64,000 nt of DNA, taken from positions 13,622,670 to 13,686,669 of the forward strand of contig NC_087062.1 of NCBI RefSeq assembly GCF_963678635.1, written 5' to 3'. Positions within the stretch are counted from its first letter, which is position 1. Each line of letters starts with the position of its first letter. The stretch comes from Symsagittifera roscoffensis (taxonomy: Eukaryota; Xenacoelomorpha; Acoela; Convolutidae). Both the position numbers and the translations under genes were made by a program. Under the pieces are notes generated by a model. It had not been told where the DNA came from. It did no database searches and was given only the letters and a program-made list of their open reading frames with translations. Of this stretch, positions 54,807-64,000 are shown piece by piece.

Positions 54807-57800
54807 TTTAACTAGAAGTATTTGATAAGAAATTGTAACAAAAGTAGTGGATAATTATAAAACATCGATTAATTGGTTCATTTTGCCAAGCAATCATTTT
54901 ATAAGATTCCTAAATTAGTGTTTTTGGTTGAGATCATAGAGTAGTGCATTTTCAAGCAGATAAAGGGTGGCTGATGCTTCGAAAATAAAGATTTTTTACT
55001 GGTTTTGATAACTGACGATGACAAAAGATGAAAACTTAGATAATTTTATTGGATCTTTAACATTTCAAGAAATTATACCAAAATTTGCACTGGAAATTCA
55101 CTTTTAAATTAATTCAAAATTTCCGGACAAACAAATAAGAATTTAATTTTCTAGGATTTTTGCTTTAGTTTAGGTTATAAGTAATAGATTAAGAAAAAAT
55201 ACATTATAAAAACAGTCAAGTTCGGTAATTTTGTGTGTAAGGCATCAGAGTTTTTGTTAATGTTGATAACGTAAGTATAAATACATTAAAATTCAGATGT
55301 TTTATGGATACTTTTTTTTCGAAGTCAGCACTCCGAGATCGTTCCGTTAATTGTTACATTTTCCCATTAACGTATATATATTATTGGTTGAACTCAAGCT
55401 TAAATTGTTCTTATGGAAGATAATAGATGAAGCATAAAGCAAAAAACCGCTGTTAAAATCTACATTTATTTAATTTTGTTTGAAAAATATACAAAATTTT
55501 AGTTTTTCTAAAAGTCTTTTAGAGAAAGTAGAAAGAGTTTTGCTAAAATTTTTTAACCTAGCTGATAACTTTAGCAGAATTTGATGTACATTCTCTCCAT
55601 TTATATGATCTTTAACATGAAACAAATCAAAAAGTTGTTCTGTGAAATTCTTATTTTTGCTCTTGTTTGCCACAATATTCTTTCAATTGGAAAGTTAGGA
55701 AGAATTCTAGATTTATTTTGAATTAGGCTTGCTTAAGGTTTATATTAAAAAGTTTTCAATTGATGCAGTTTTGTGTCTATGTATCTTTTCCGAGTTAAAT
55801 TTCATAAAGCGTTCTTTTGGTGAATTTAGAGAAAAAACAGAAAGTCAGAACTAAGTTTCATTGCGTAATTCTATAAAAGAACTGCCATAAAAATTTTCCG
55901 ATAAAAACCAATTGGTTTGCTCTTATAACGTTCACAATTTTTTTTGTAAAAATACACCTATAAATTCATTTTCTTTATGTATTATGCATTTTATTATGAA
56001 CGCTTTGAATGGTTTCTTTCCTCTCTCAATTAGCCGGTTTGTAGAAAGTTTTGGCAAAATCAATTTAAAAAAAAGACTTTACGAGTACTTTGCAAGTATT
56101 TGATTGTAATTGGTAAAAAACTGTATTTCGGCATTCAAGATCCTTACTCAATGAAAGAAAATTTATCTGCAAAACGTACGCTTGCACAAAATACAAAGCA
56201 AAATTCAGACATTTGAGGCTTACCACCAATTTCAACTCTACCAGCAAATTGTTCGTTCAATTGACACTATGTTCCCTCTAAACTCGCTGGTGCTGTCTGA
56301 ATTGTTATGCAAAGTCAATTCAATAACGACACACTACAAAAAGCAGAATGTAGAAATCAACTTAGGAAATAAGACTTTTTAGAAAAAATCATGATAAATT
56401 ATGTTGACGAAGCAAAATAGAGATCATGAACAGTTATGAAGAAGTTTTAGCTGAAATCAAACAACTTTCTATTAAGCTTATGTTTAGTTTTTAACAAGAT
56501 CGGTTCGGTATCAGTCGGTTCGGTATCAAGATCGGTTTGTCCAACATATGATAAGTAAAAAGTCTGTTGAGTTTGAGAAAAAACTGTTTTTCAAGCAAAA
56601 TTTAAAGAATTTTGTCAAATAAGAGATCTAGTTTTTGAAAAGTTTGTCTAAAACTTCGTCCAACATTTGCCGTTTTTAAATAGTTCAATAAATGTGATAA
56701 AAACTTGTATTAAAAATTGTATTTGGTCAACCTAGCAAAAGTTTTGAAATTCTTCAGAAATTGCATTGATTTTATTCCTTGACAAAAAACAAGGAAAAGT
56801 CAAATCATGAACTGTTTTTTGCATAAAATTTCATTTATTATTGCTATCAACAATCAATGGAGAGGTTTTTCTTCAGTAAGTTTGTTTTTCCTTTATCTTG
56901 ACAACAAAAATTGTAAAAATTTCATATGAAAGGTTTTAAGTGAAAACAAAGATAGATATTGAGTATTAACACTTTTACTACTTGTTCAAAAGTATGGTAA
57001 TTTTCACGATTCATCCGATAATTCGAAAGTTTCAGCATGGGTTCAATGGTCTGAGCGTTGTTTTTAGTATTCACAACACTATGAAACACGCAACTTGGCT
57101 TAAATTAGATCACATTTTATCGTATTTTTTCCAACAAAAAATGAAGAAAAATCTCATATTTTCAATCAAAGTTTCAAGTAATTGTCGTAACATGATACCA
57201 ATTAATCAACAATTTGGCTTTTCTTTCTTTTCACATAATATAGCATTGGTTTTTTGTGATTAGATGAAAAGCAATTACAAAAATTAGCCAAAACTTGCAA
57301 AAAATTTTCAAAATCAATTAGATGTTCTCAAAAAAACGTGAGATTTTTGCAAAAACTTAAGATTTTTTTCAAAAAAACTTGAAATTTTTGCACAAAAATT
57401 TACCATCTGAAACTTACCAAGTGATACTCATTATAGGACGTTGAGAAATCTATTCCCCATCTTAATACATAGGGCTTTTAATATTTCCCTTTGGAAACTT
57501 ACACTTTGATGTATCGGTAAATCGGGCGCCAAAATTTTTATTTCTCGAAACTTACCATCTTACCATCTGAAACTCTGAAACCTATAACTAATTTTATTAC
57601 ATTGGAAAATCTACGCCCACGTACGTAATACACCAATGATATTTAACAATTAGGTAACGCGCGCCGAAATTTTCGCGAAAGAAACTAGAAATTTCCACAA
57701 AAAATCCAAAAAAAAAATACCATTTTTCTTACCATTCTCTTACATCACTCAAACCATGAAACCTTACCAATTCTTTTCCCTATCATATAACTTTGGGAAA

Positions 57801-58860
57801 TCTATTCCGTATGTTTAAACATAGGGTGCGGACCGGATATTTTATAGCCTATGTTAATATATGGGAGTATATTACATCGTATTACACAGTATAATACATC
57901 GTTTCAAGCCGCATAATATGTTTTCAAGTCGTTCAGTTATATGAAAACCAAGAAAAAGTTTAAAAATGAAAAATCTAAATTTATAAGAATTTTTTTTTGA
58001 AACTTTTGTTTGGCGACCATCGCCTTTCATCCAGGAAATAGAGTTAGCAGGATTGATGCTGTAGCCTTGTGTCTGAACACCAAAAACTGTTCGCTGCGGC
58101 ACCTAAATACTCAATAATGCTTTCGCAAAAAAGATGATTTTGAGGAGATGGCTTTCTCAAAAAACCTCAAATTACAAAAATTCCGTTTTTTTTTCTCTTT
58201 ACATCTAACTTTTTCACGTTATTACTGCTCCATAGACCGAACGTGCAGGGCTTTACCTTGATACGAACAGTCTTGTTTTTATTTAGGACAAAAAAATCTC
58301 CGTATGTCCTTTAGTTTCATTGATTTTTTTTCACTGAGAGTGCAATTTTTGAGCTTTGGTTTTGTAATATTTGGCGTTCCATATTCGTTGGAGAATCTGG
58401 TTAATGACGTCATATCTTTCAAACTGTTTTCAAGTGTTATAAACATATCTCAAGTACCTATTGAGCTATCTATCCGTACGCGAGAATGGGGTGGGGGTTG
58501 AGATTACTTTTGATCCAAGACAAATTGGATTTTTCAGGATATTACTTCAAGGCAGCCCAAAATTATACTACTTTATTTGTTATTTTTTTGTTATTTTGTG
58601 TTTCTACAAACAATTGATTGACAACACAATAATTTAGGTAATTAACAGCAATCGAATGCAACCCCTCGTGAAAACTGCAAAAGTCAATTGTATTTGTACG
58701 GTTTTTCGAAATGCATACTTTATACAGAATTAAAGTTCACAATCAATACGTAGCTGGGTGGAAATCTTACGGTTGGTCACTTAAGGGTGAGTGCGACTTC
58801 TGACTGATAACCGGGCGCGCTCCACAAATAATTTGTCTACCGAGGTGTTTTCTTAAAACG
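54807..58860. other. Intergenic AT-rich region, no gene seen
   Basis: Short frames here have no recognisable domain and resemble chance frames in AT-rich DNA. A family E block lies at about 58215-58280. Repeated ACTTACCATCTGAAAC-type phrases occur around 57400-57800. Confidence 0.5.
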
Positions 58861-59330
58861 GAAAAGCCAAGCCAAACAAGCCACACAGGATCAAGTTAAC
58901 ATCATAAATGCTTGATTCTTAATGATTGAAAAGCCTATAATGACAAAACTCCAAGTTTGGAATCAATTTCAACACACTCCCCTATTCAACTTTTTTAAGG
59001 GGGGGAAGGGGGCGAGAGGGAGGGAGGATGGTTGGGTTTGGATCTACTTAGCAATCGCCCCTCCTTTAGTATCTACTGAAGATTTGCCAGCCCATTAACA
59101 TAAAAGCAGTAATTTAGCACACTGGTGTGTTTTTAAAATGTACCCCCTTTCTTGAAGTGGGGTTGGGGGGGCAACTAATAATAGATCCGAGGGTTCAACC
59201 GTACAATCCCCCCTCCCCCTCTCCCCCACTAGGGCGCTATAGAATGCCCTCCCCATGCATGTATTAGTTCTGCAAAATAATTCTGAATAAAATTTGTATA
59301 TCAAACAAACGCGCAATTAGCATTGGTTTT
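58860..59330. repeat. Cluster of C- and G-run segments related to family D
   Basis: It contains AGGATCAAGTTAACATC (58889-58905), a G-rich tract (about 59000-59030) that could form a quadruplex, GGATCTACTTAGCAATCGCC (59039), a GGGGTTGGGGGGGC tract (59158) and a C-rich tract (59208-59228). Related phrases recur at 60810-61040 and 61340-61410. This looks like several decayed hairpin elements side by side. Confidence 0.5.
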
Positions 59331-59570
59331 AATGGGGACCGACCTTTTACCAGAAAAGTTATAACATGACCTTTTACCAGACTCGATAAACAAATTGGAT
59401 TGTCAGATAAAAAGGCGCCATTTAGTCTGGTTAAAGACAATGATTTCACGGTTTCTCAGCGAAGTTTTGTTTGTTCTAACCGCTTCCTTTTCGAATCTTC
59501 CACTAACTAAAAATTATCTTAATTGAATTATTGCATTGTGGTCTGGTAAAAGGTCGGTCTGGTAAAAGAC

Positions 59571-60031
59571 CAGGGTTGGCAGAAAAAAAACAACTGGTGT
59601 TTAAAACATGTTTTAAACATTGTTTTAAACAGGCGTTTTTTTTCACGTGTTTTTTTTTGTTTTTTTTCAAGAAACAACCGCAAAAACAACCCAGAATCGG
59701 AGAATTGGGAATTTTGCGGAAGAATTGTTGGACTTGGCACTGAAATTGATTGCCCTTATTCCCAGCTCCGCGGGCCTCGAACGCGCATTTAGTACGATGG
59801 GCTTCATTCATTCTGATCTGAGGAACAAATTGGGACCAGAGAAAGTTGGGAAACTTGCTTTCTGCATGAGATTACTCAAAGATAATTGAATTATTTTTGT
59901 GCATTTTTTTTTCTCACGAGAATATAGAAAAAAAACACGTTTTGAAAAAAAACAGTGTTTTAAACGTTTTTTTTTGTTTTGAACGTTTTAAACGTTTTTT
60001 TTCTAAAAAAAACACTTTTTTGCCAACCCTG
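59571..60031 (+). mobile_element. hAT deletion derivative with intact TIRs and 8-bp TSD
   Basis: The 461-bp element has perfect 11-bp terminal inverted repeats (CAGGGTTGGCA / TGCCAACCCTG) and an 8-bp target duplication TAAAAGAC on both sides (59563-59570 and 60032-60039). Subterminal regions carry several GTTTTAAAC or GTTTAAAAC motifs, probably transposase-binding sites. Internally it retains only the 3' end of a transposase gene. It cannot move by itself but could be mobilised in trans. The clean ends suggest a fairly young insertion. Confidence 0.92.
59680..59889 (+). pseudogene. hAT transposase C-terminal dimerisation domain, 5'-deleted
   Basis: The frame encodes about 70 residues ending in TGA at 59887-59889. 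It includes LALKLIALIPSSAGLERAFS, then a STMGFIHSDLRNKLGPEKVG segment. This is the hATC dimerisation region (the hallmark being the S..ERxFS...R..L pattern). The N-terminal DNA-binding and RNase H-like catalytic domains are absent, so only the terminal piece of the transposase is kept between the element's ends. Confidence 0.85.
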
Positions 60032-60980
60032 TAAAAGACCTAGCCCCGGTTTTAACATTTTTATGCGGGATTGCATTTGTATGCAGTTTATTACCTCGAT
60101 TATTGCTTTAATCCTACTTTCTTAAATAATACGGTTAGTTTTCAACGAATGAAGGCTATATTCAAAGTATTAGCTTATAAAAAATCCATATTTTCTCCCT
60201 CCTAAATCGACGTGGGTGGGAATTTACGGTTCATGCGATCCGCGTTGTTAACTTTACTTCAAAACGTATAATCAAAAACCAACCAAAATTGATCATGATA
60301 ATCATATAAGTTAAAATTCGAATACTGTGTGACAAAACTGTTCTGGGAAATTTACAACGCCATCTTGCGACCTGAATATTTGCTTACTATAAAATACAAA
60401 TTGGTGATTTGTGTTATTATAAACCAACCATTTCAAATCAAAGGAAATTGTATATCAATTTTACAAGAAAATTGCCAAAAAACGGAAAGAAATTAAAGTA
60501 TTCATTCTATTGGCAATGTTTTTATCAGCCGAGCCATTATTAAAAACATCTTCACATATTATTTGCTGTTGAGTTTATTTCCATTCTTTTTATATGAGTA
60601 TGCGTGACGCTTAGACATACTTAGTCTTAATTGACCATCAGGGACTTAAATGTCCCGCTTCAGGAGGTACTGATATTGTTTTACTGGATTGGCCAGTTGA
60701 ACTCGAACCAGGTTAAAATCTTATCAGGAGCCCTAAGTACCAAATGAATGAACAGCAGGCTGCCCTTATGTCACGTAGAACTTAATAATCATTCATGTTA
60801 TTATCCTCGGATCTACTTAACAATTGCCCCCGTTGCTATCTACTTAAGAATTGCCGGATCAAGTTAACATCCTCTCCCCCATAAATAAGATCCTCCACCC
60901 CAGCGTTGAATTTAAAATAATTTTGATAAGCGCTGCATGTAAAATGCTCTTTTCTGATTGGCTGAACATTCGAACTCAGA

Positions 60981-61036
60981 ACCAAGTTAACATCCTCCCC
61001 CCTAAACGTGTTTAGGGGGGAGGATGTTAACTTGGT
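60981..61036. repeat. Perfect 27-bp-arm palindrome, family D
   Basis: Arms 60981-61007 and 61010-61036 are exact reverse complements with a 2-nt loop. Each arm runs from ACCAAGTTAACATCC through a run of C to TAAAC. Such a structure can extrude as a cruciform and gives a very stable RNA hairpin. Confidence 0.95.
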
Positions 61037-61354
61037 CCAGAATTGCCACCCCTATTAATAAAAGGGCTCTTTTCCAGTTCCCCCTTTCAAAATACCGAGT
61101 TTTATGTTTGTTTTACGTGTTTTTATGGTTAAATGCGTGATGTTACGTCAAGTATGAAGAACAAATCTGTTCAGTTGTCGATTTGTTCACCACCCCAGTT
61201 ATCATTGCATTATGACAAAAAGCTTTTCAAAATTGAATTTGAAAGTGGTGACTGGAAAAGAGCCAATAAAAGCAGTAAATTAGCACTGAGTTTTCTATTG
61301 AGAATTAGAATTTTGCTGCATTTTGATTGGTCGAAAATGCGTTATTTGAATCTA

Positions 61355-61405
61355 CTTAACAATTCCCCCCCCCCTTTCTTAAAGGGGGGGGGGGCAATTG
61401 TTAAG
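61355..61405. repeat. C-run/G-run hairpin, second type
   Basis: CTTAACAATT plus a run of C and TTT is followed, after a short loop, by AAA plus a run of G and CAATTGTTAAG. The run lengths differ slightly between arms. The left flank (TTTTGATTGGTCGAAAATGC) resembles the flank of the 60981 palindrome in layout but not in exact sequence. Confidence 0.85.
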
Positions 61406-61489
61406 CACATCCTTATCCTCTCCCCAGACTGACCAAGGTAAGATCTCCCTCACCCAGCATTTATTTTGGATTTTCGAGAAAAAGTTAAC

Positions 61490-62200
61490 ATGCAGCGCTT
61501 TTTCACTACGATCTGGGTCTTTACATTACCGAGGACCTTTCTTGGGATCTTCACATATCAGAAAGTATCAAAAAAGCAAATTCTGCTTTCCTTGTAATAA
61601 AAAGAAATTCTCCTAAACTTTCCATGAGCACACATATGAAACCTATATAAAAGTATGATTTTATTTATTATAACATATTCTAGCTGGTGCTTCTACCCAA
61701 GCATCAAATAAACGCGTTTATTGGACTCCCTTCAGTAAAGAATTTGTTATAAGATCACTGGTCAAAAAAATTTATAAAGACGCCCTAATTAAACTGAACG
61801 TTTTACCAGTACCAAATTATCTTCAAATGCTAGATCTTTAATACTTGTCCAAACTAATGAATGAGTCTTACGATATCAATTTTACTGCTAAAGAGGTCAG
61901 TTACTCACCATGGAAAATCTTTTCAAAACAAGGTCTGCTGCTTCTAGTTTGTTTCAGGTACATTGCTCAAAGCTTAAGCTATGTGAGCAGAACTTCTGGT
62001 TTCATTCGACTCGACTTGCAAATTTAGCACCAAGTTATGTTGACATTACAGATATTGGTTCTCTCAAGAAAGGCCTTCTTCGATGGTTTGGGAATTATTT
62101 CATTTTATGCTATGAAGACGATGTTACCTGCACTTGGCAAATGCATTGTGAGTGTGTACAGTACAACTGCAGAAGAAACTTATCAAATTGAAAATCATCT
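61490..62200 (+). mobile_element. LINE 3' fragment, plus strand
   Basis: At 61510-61615 the frame reads DLGLYITEDLSWDLHISESI, then KKANSAFLVIKRNS, the typical segment after the RT palm in CR1/jockey-type LINEs. Further on, LNVLPVPNYLQMLDL (about 61795-61840) and MNESYDINFTA (about 61857-61890) match the element's C-terminal tail. There are several stops and frameshifts. The sequence ends in an A/T-rich repeat (62240-62300) that may be its 3' end. Confidence 0.7.
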
Positions 62201-62746
62201 CAGAGGGTCGATGAACCCTCGCGGACTCTACTGTGGAATTCTAATTAATAATTATAATATAAAAATAATCATAATCATAATAACAATAATTATTATAATA
62301 GGTACTTGAGACATGTTTATAACCACTTGAAAATAGTTTAAATAGTGAAAATATAAAACAGTTTTTCCAACAAATGTGGACAGCCAAAAAATTCAAAGCT
62401 CGAAAATTTCATTCAGTGAAAAAAGTCAATAAAACTGGGGCCTATGAAGCTACTTTTTTCTGTCTGAAAAGGAAAAAAGATGTTGCGTACAATATTAGGA
62501 TTCTGCGGAGAACCGTTTTTGCTATTCAGATACCAGGTTAGAGCACCAACTCTGGTAACTCGCTTTCCTCCATGAGGCTAAAACGCCCAAACAAAAATTT
62601 GCAAAAATTGTTTTTTTCAAATTTTCTCTCGATACTCATATAAAATAGACTTCAGTCGGTCAATTCAGTCTACGAACACATCAACCAAAACGGGGGCAGA
62701 TTGCTCAATTGATCCAAAATTCTGATCGACTGAAAACTCATACTTA

Positions 62747-62838
62747 GAACCAAGATAACATCATCTGCCCCTTCACGTCCCCCTAAACCGCTCGTGGGAG
62801 GGGGGGGGGAGGGTCGGGCTAGGATGTTAACTTGGTTC
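62747..62838. repeat. C-run/G-run hairpin, family D, diverged copy
   Basis: AGAACCAAGATAACATCATC plus C-rich sequence is followed by a G-rich arm ending AGGATGTTAACTTGGTTC. The arms are imperfect, and the outer sequence matches the 60981 palindrome. Confidence 0.75.
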
Positions 62839-63082
62839 GATTTGTTTTTTAAGAACCCATTCGATAAAATTCCAGTCCAAAGGATCCCTAATGCCAAACT
62901 CAACTCGCCTAAAACATAAAGTACCATGATAAATAATTTAAATTGTGGTTTCTGTGGTTTGCATCCTGTGGGTGGTATTTTATTAGGTATTTTTTTGACT
63001 TCTTAGCTAAATATTTTTTGTCATTTTTGAAGACTAGGAAATGAAAACAGAAATCATATAACGAACAGGACTTACGACAAAA

Positions 63083-63214
63083 ATGCCGACAGAGAGCAGA
63101 TTCATCGCAGAAAACATAGAAACGTATCTGTTCAAAATAATAGAATTGGCTCAGTTGCACTTTCAGGACGAAATACCAACACCATCAGCAATCGAAGACA
63201 ACCACCAGAAGCAC
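63083..63214 (+). CDS. Candidate first coding exon of an unrecognised gene
   Basis: An ATG in a good context (ACAAAAATGCC) opens 44 codons (MPTESRFIAENIETYLFKII, then ELAQLHFQDEIPTPSAIEDN, then HQKH). A GTACGA donor at 63215 leaves phase 0; without splicing the frame stops at 63256 (57 residues). An AG lies 14 nt before the ATG. Composition is balanced and amphipathic, unlike the chance AT-rich frames nearby. I do not recognise the family and found no downstream exon before the window ends. Confidence 0.4.
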
Positions 63215-63256
63215 GTACGAAAAACTGTTTTAGTGGATAGTAGTCGATTTAGTTAG

Positions 63257-64000
63257 TCCGCATTTTCACCATTATAATTCTGGAACTCCGTCAAGCAAAA
63301 AGCCGCCAAAATTCATGGATTTTCAATTATGGCAGGACTGGTATATCAATCCTGAAACCTGAAAACTTTGCAATTATGTTTGAAACCTGAAAACTTTGAA
63401 ACCTGAAAACTCTGCAATTGTTTGATCGTGCAAGAAGGCAAAGCATGAGTTTCTCACTGCCAATGAAAAACACTTTGCCTAAAAAAAGGAAGATCCTTGA
63501 AAAAAAGTTTTTCTTTCAAATTTTTTTTTCATTTTATCATGACACCGACCGTGCAAAAAACGAACGTGGTGATCTACCATCGCCTCAATTTTAAACAATA
63601 ATTCAAGATGATTTGCCCAAAAACAACTTGGAATGATTTAATCTGCCGCTTATACCTATCAAAAGAACGCAATATATTGCGCGTTAATTATCACAAAACC
63701 GCCTAACTTGCTATTTGTTAACCGCCATAAATATACGACAAAATGATCACAAACAATTGTTAGTCATCACAGGTTATCGTTTGTTGATTTGAGCCCCGGA
63801 AACTTCTTTTCAAGATGTTTTTAAAAAACATTCTTAAAAACGCTTTGATAAAATCTGGCTGAAAAAAAAACACCCCAATCATAAATGTTTCGCCAATTTT
63901 TTCAAAAGACGGAGCAGAAAAACCACAGAGAAAAATCATTTCAAAAACGAACCCAGCATTTTTTGAGAGCTCGGTGTGATTATTTTTTTCTTAAGAGTTT
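63257..64000. other. Right end of window, no gene seen
   Basis: AT-rich sequence with a short locally repeated CCTGAAAACTTTG-type phrase (63355-63415). No exon, RNA gene or element boundary can be supported. Confidence 0.4.

Larger units (their letters stand above)
59330..60060. mobile_element. Inverted-repeat element split by the hAT insertion
   Basis: The left arm has GACCTTTTACCAG twice (59341-59353 and 59368-59380). The right arm has its reverse complement CTGGTAAAAGGTC (59543-59555) and CTGGTAAAAGAC (59559-59570), which continues after the hAT insertion as CTAGCCCCGGTTTTAA. The outer left sequence GGTTTTAATGGGGACC mirrors that right end. This host element is about 270 bp without the insertion. 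Confidence 0.55.

Noticed and set aside
58304-58501. Hydrophobic 65-residue frame as a membrane protein
   Set aside because: Phe/Leu/Ser richness is what T-rich DNA encodes by chance; no conserved motif and no start context.

Overview
The window is nuclear DNA from an invertebrate animal. It is AT-rich and heavy with introns and transposons. Coding exons stand out as islands of balanced base composition in T- and A-run-rich introns. The phylum is uncertain. Short gaps between same-strand genes and AG acceptors 9-10 nt before start codons would fit a lineage with spliced-leader trans-splicing and operons (a tunicate is one option), but this is inference.

Layout. (1) 1-4.0 kb: two plus-strand genes 214 bp apart. 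The first is the 3' part of an Arg/Ser-rich nuclear protein gene. The second is a two-exon, membrane-anchored USP-fold gene resembling USP30 that appears to have lost its catalytic Cys and His. (2) 6.0-27.8 kb: a complete Cullin-3 gene, which I assembled as 14 coding exons, 2337 nt, 778 residues, including a 49-nt internal exon, a 25-nt final coding exon and one GC-AG intron. Its introns hold antisense LINE copies at about 10.4-13.6 kb and 25.6-26.6 kb, at least five copies of a roughly 450-bp repeat, tRNA-like SINEs, a 309-bp tandem duplication and a near-perfect 51-bp hairpin. (3) 32.1-36.5 kb: a three-exon, type II membrane GT92 glycosyltransferase gene. (4) 48.4-48.8 kb, minus strand: the last exon of a sulfotransferase with a poly(A) signal just after it. 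(5) 49-64 kb: mostly mobile-element debris. It includes a decayed Ty3/gypsy pol (protease, RT and RNase H traces in order), an internally deleted hAT element with intact inverted repeats and a perfect 8-bp target duplication nested in another inverted-repeat element, a LINE 3' fragment, and a family of hairpins with C-run/G-run stems. A possible first coding exon of a further gene starts at 63083.

Functionally, Cul3 and the USP-like gene both belong to ubiquitin biology, and GT92 and the sulfotransferase both suggest Golgi glycan modification. Nothing in the sequence shows that these neighbours act together. I saw no CRISPR array, no rRNA and no convincing functional tRNA. The strongest oddities are the catalytically degenerate USP, the nested hAT insertion, the intronic hairpin and the C/G-stem palindromes.
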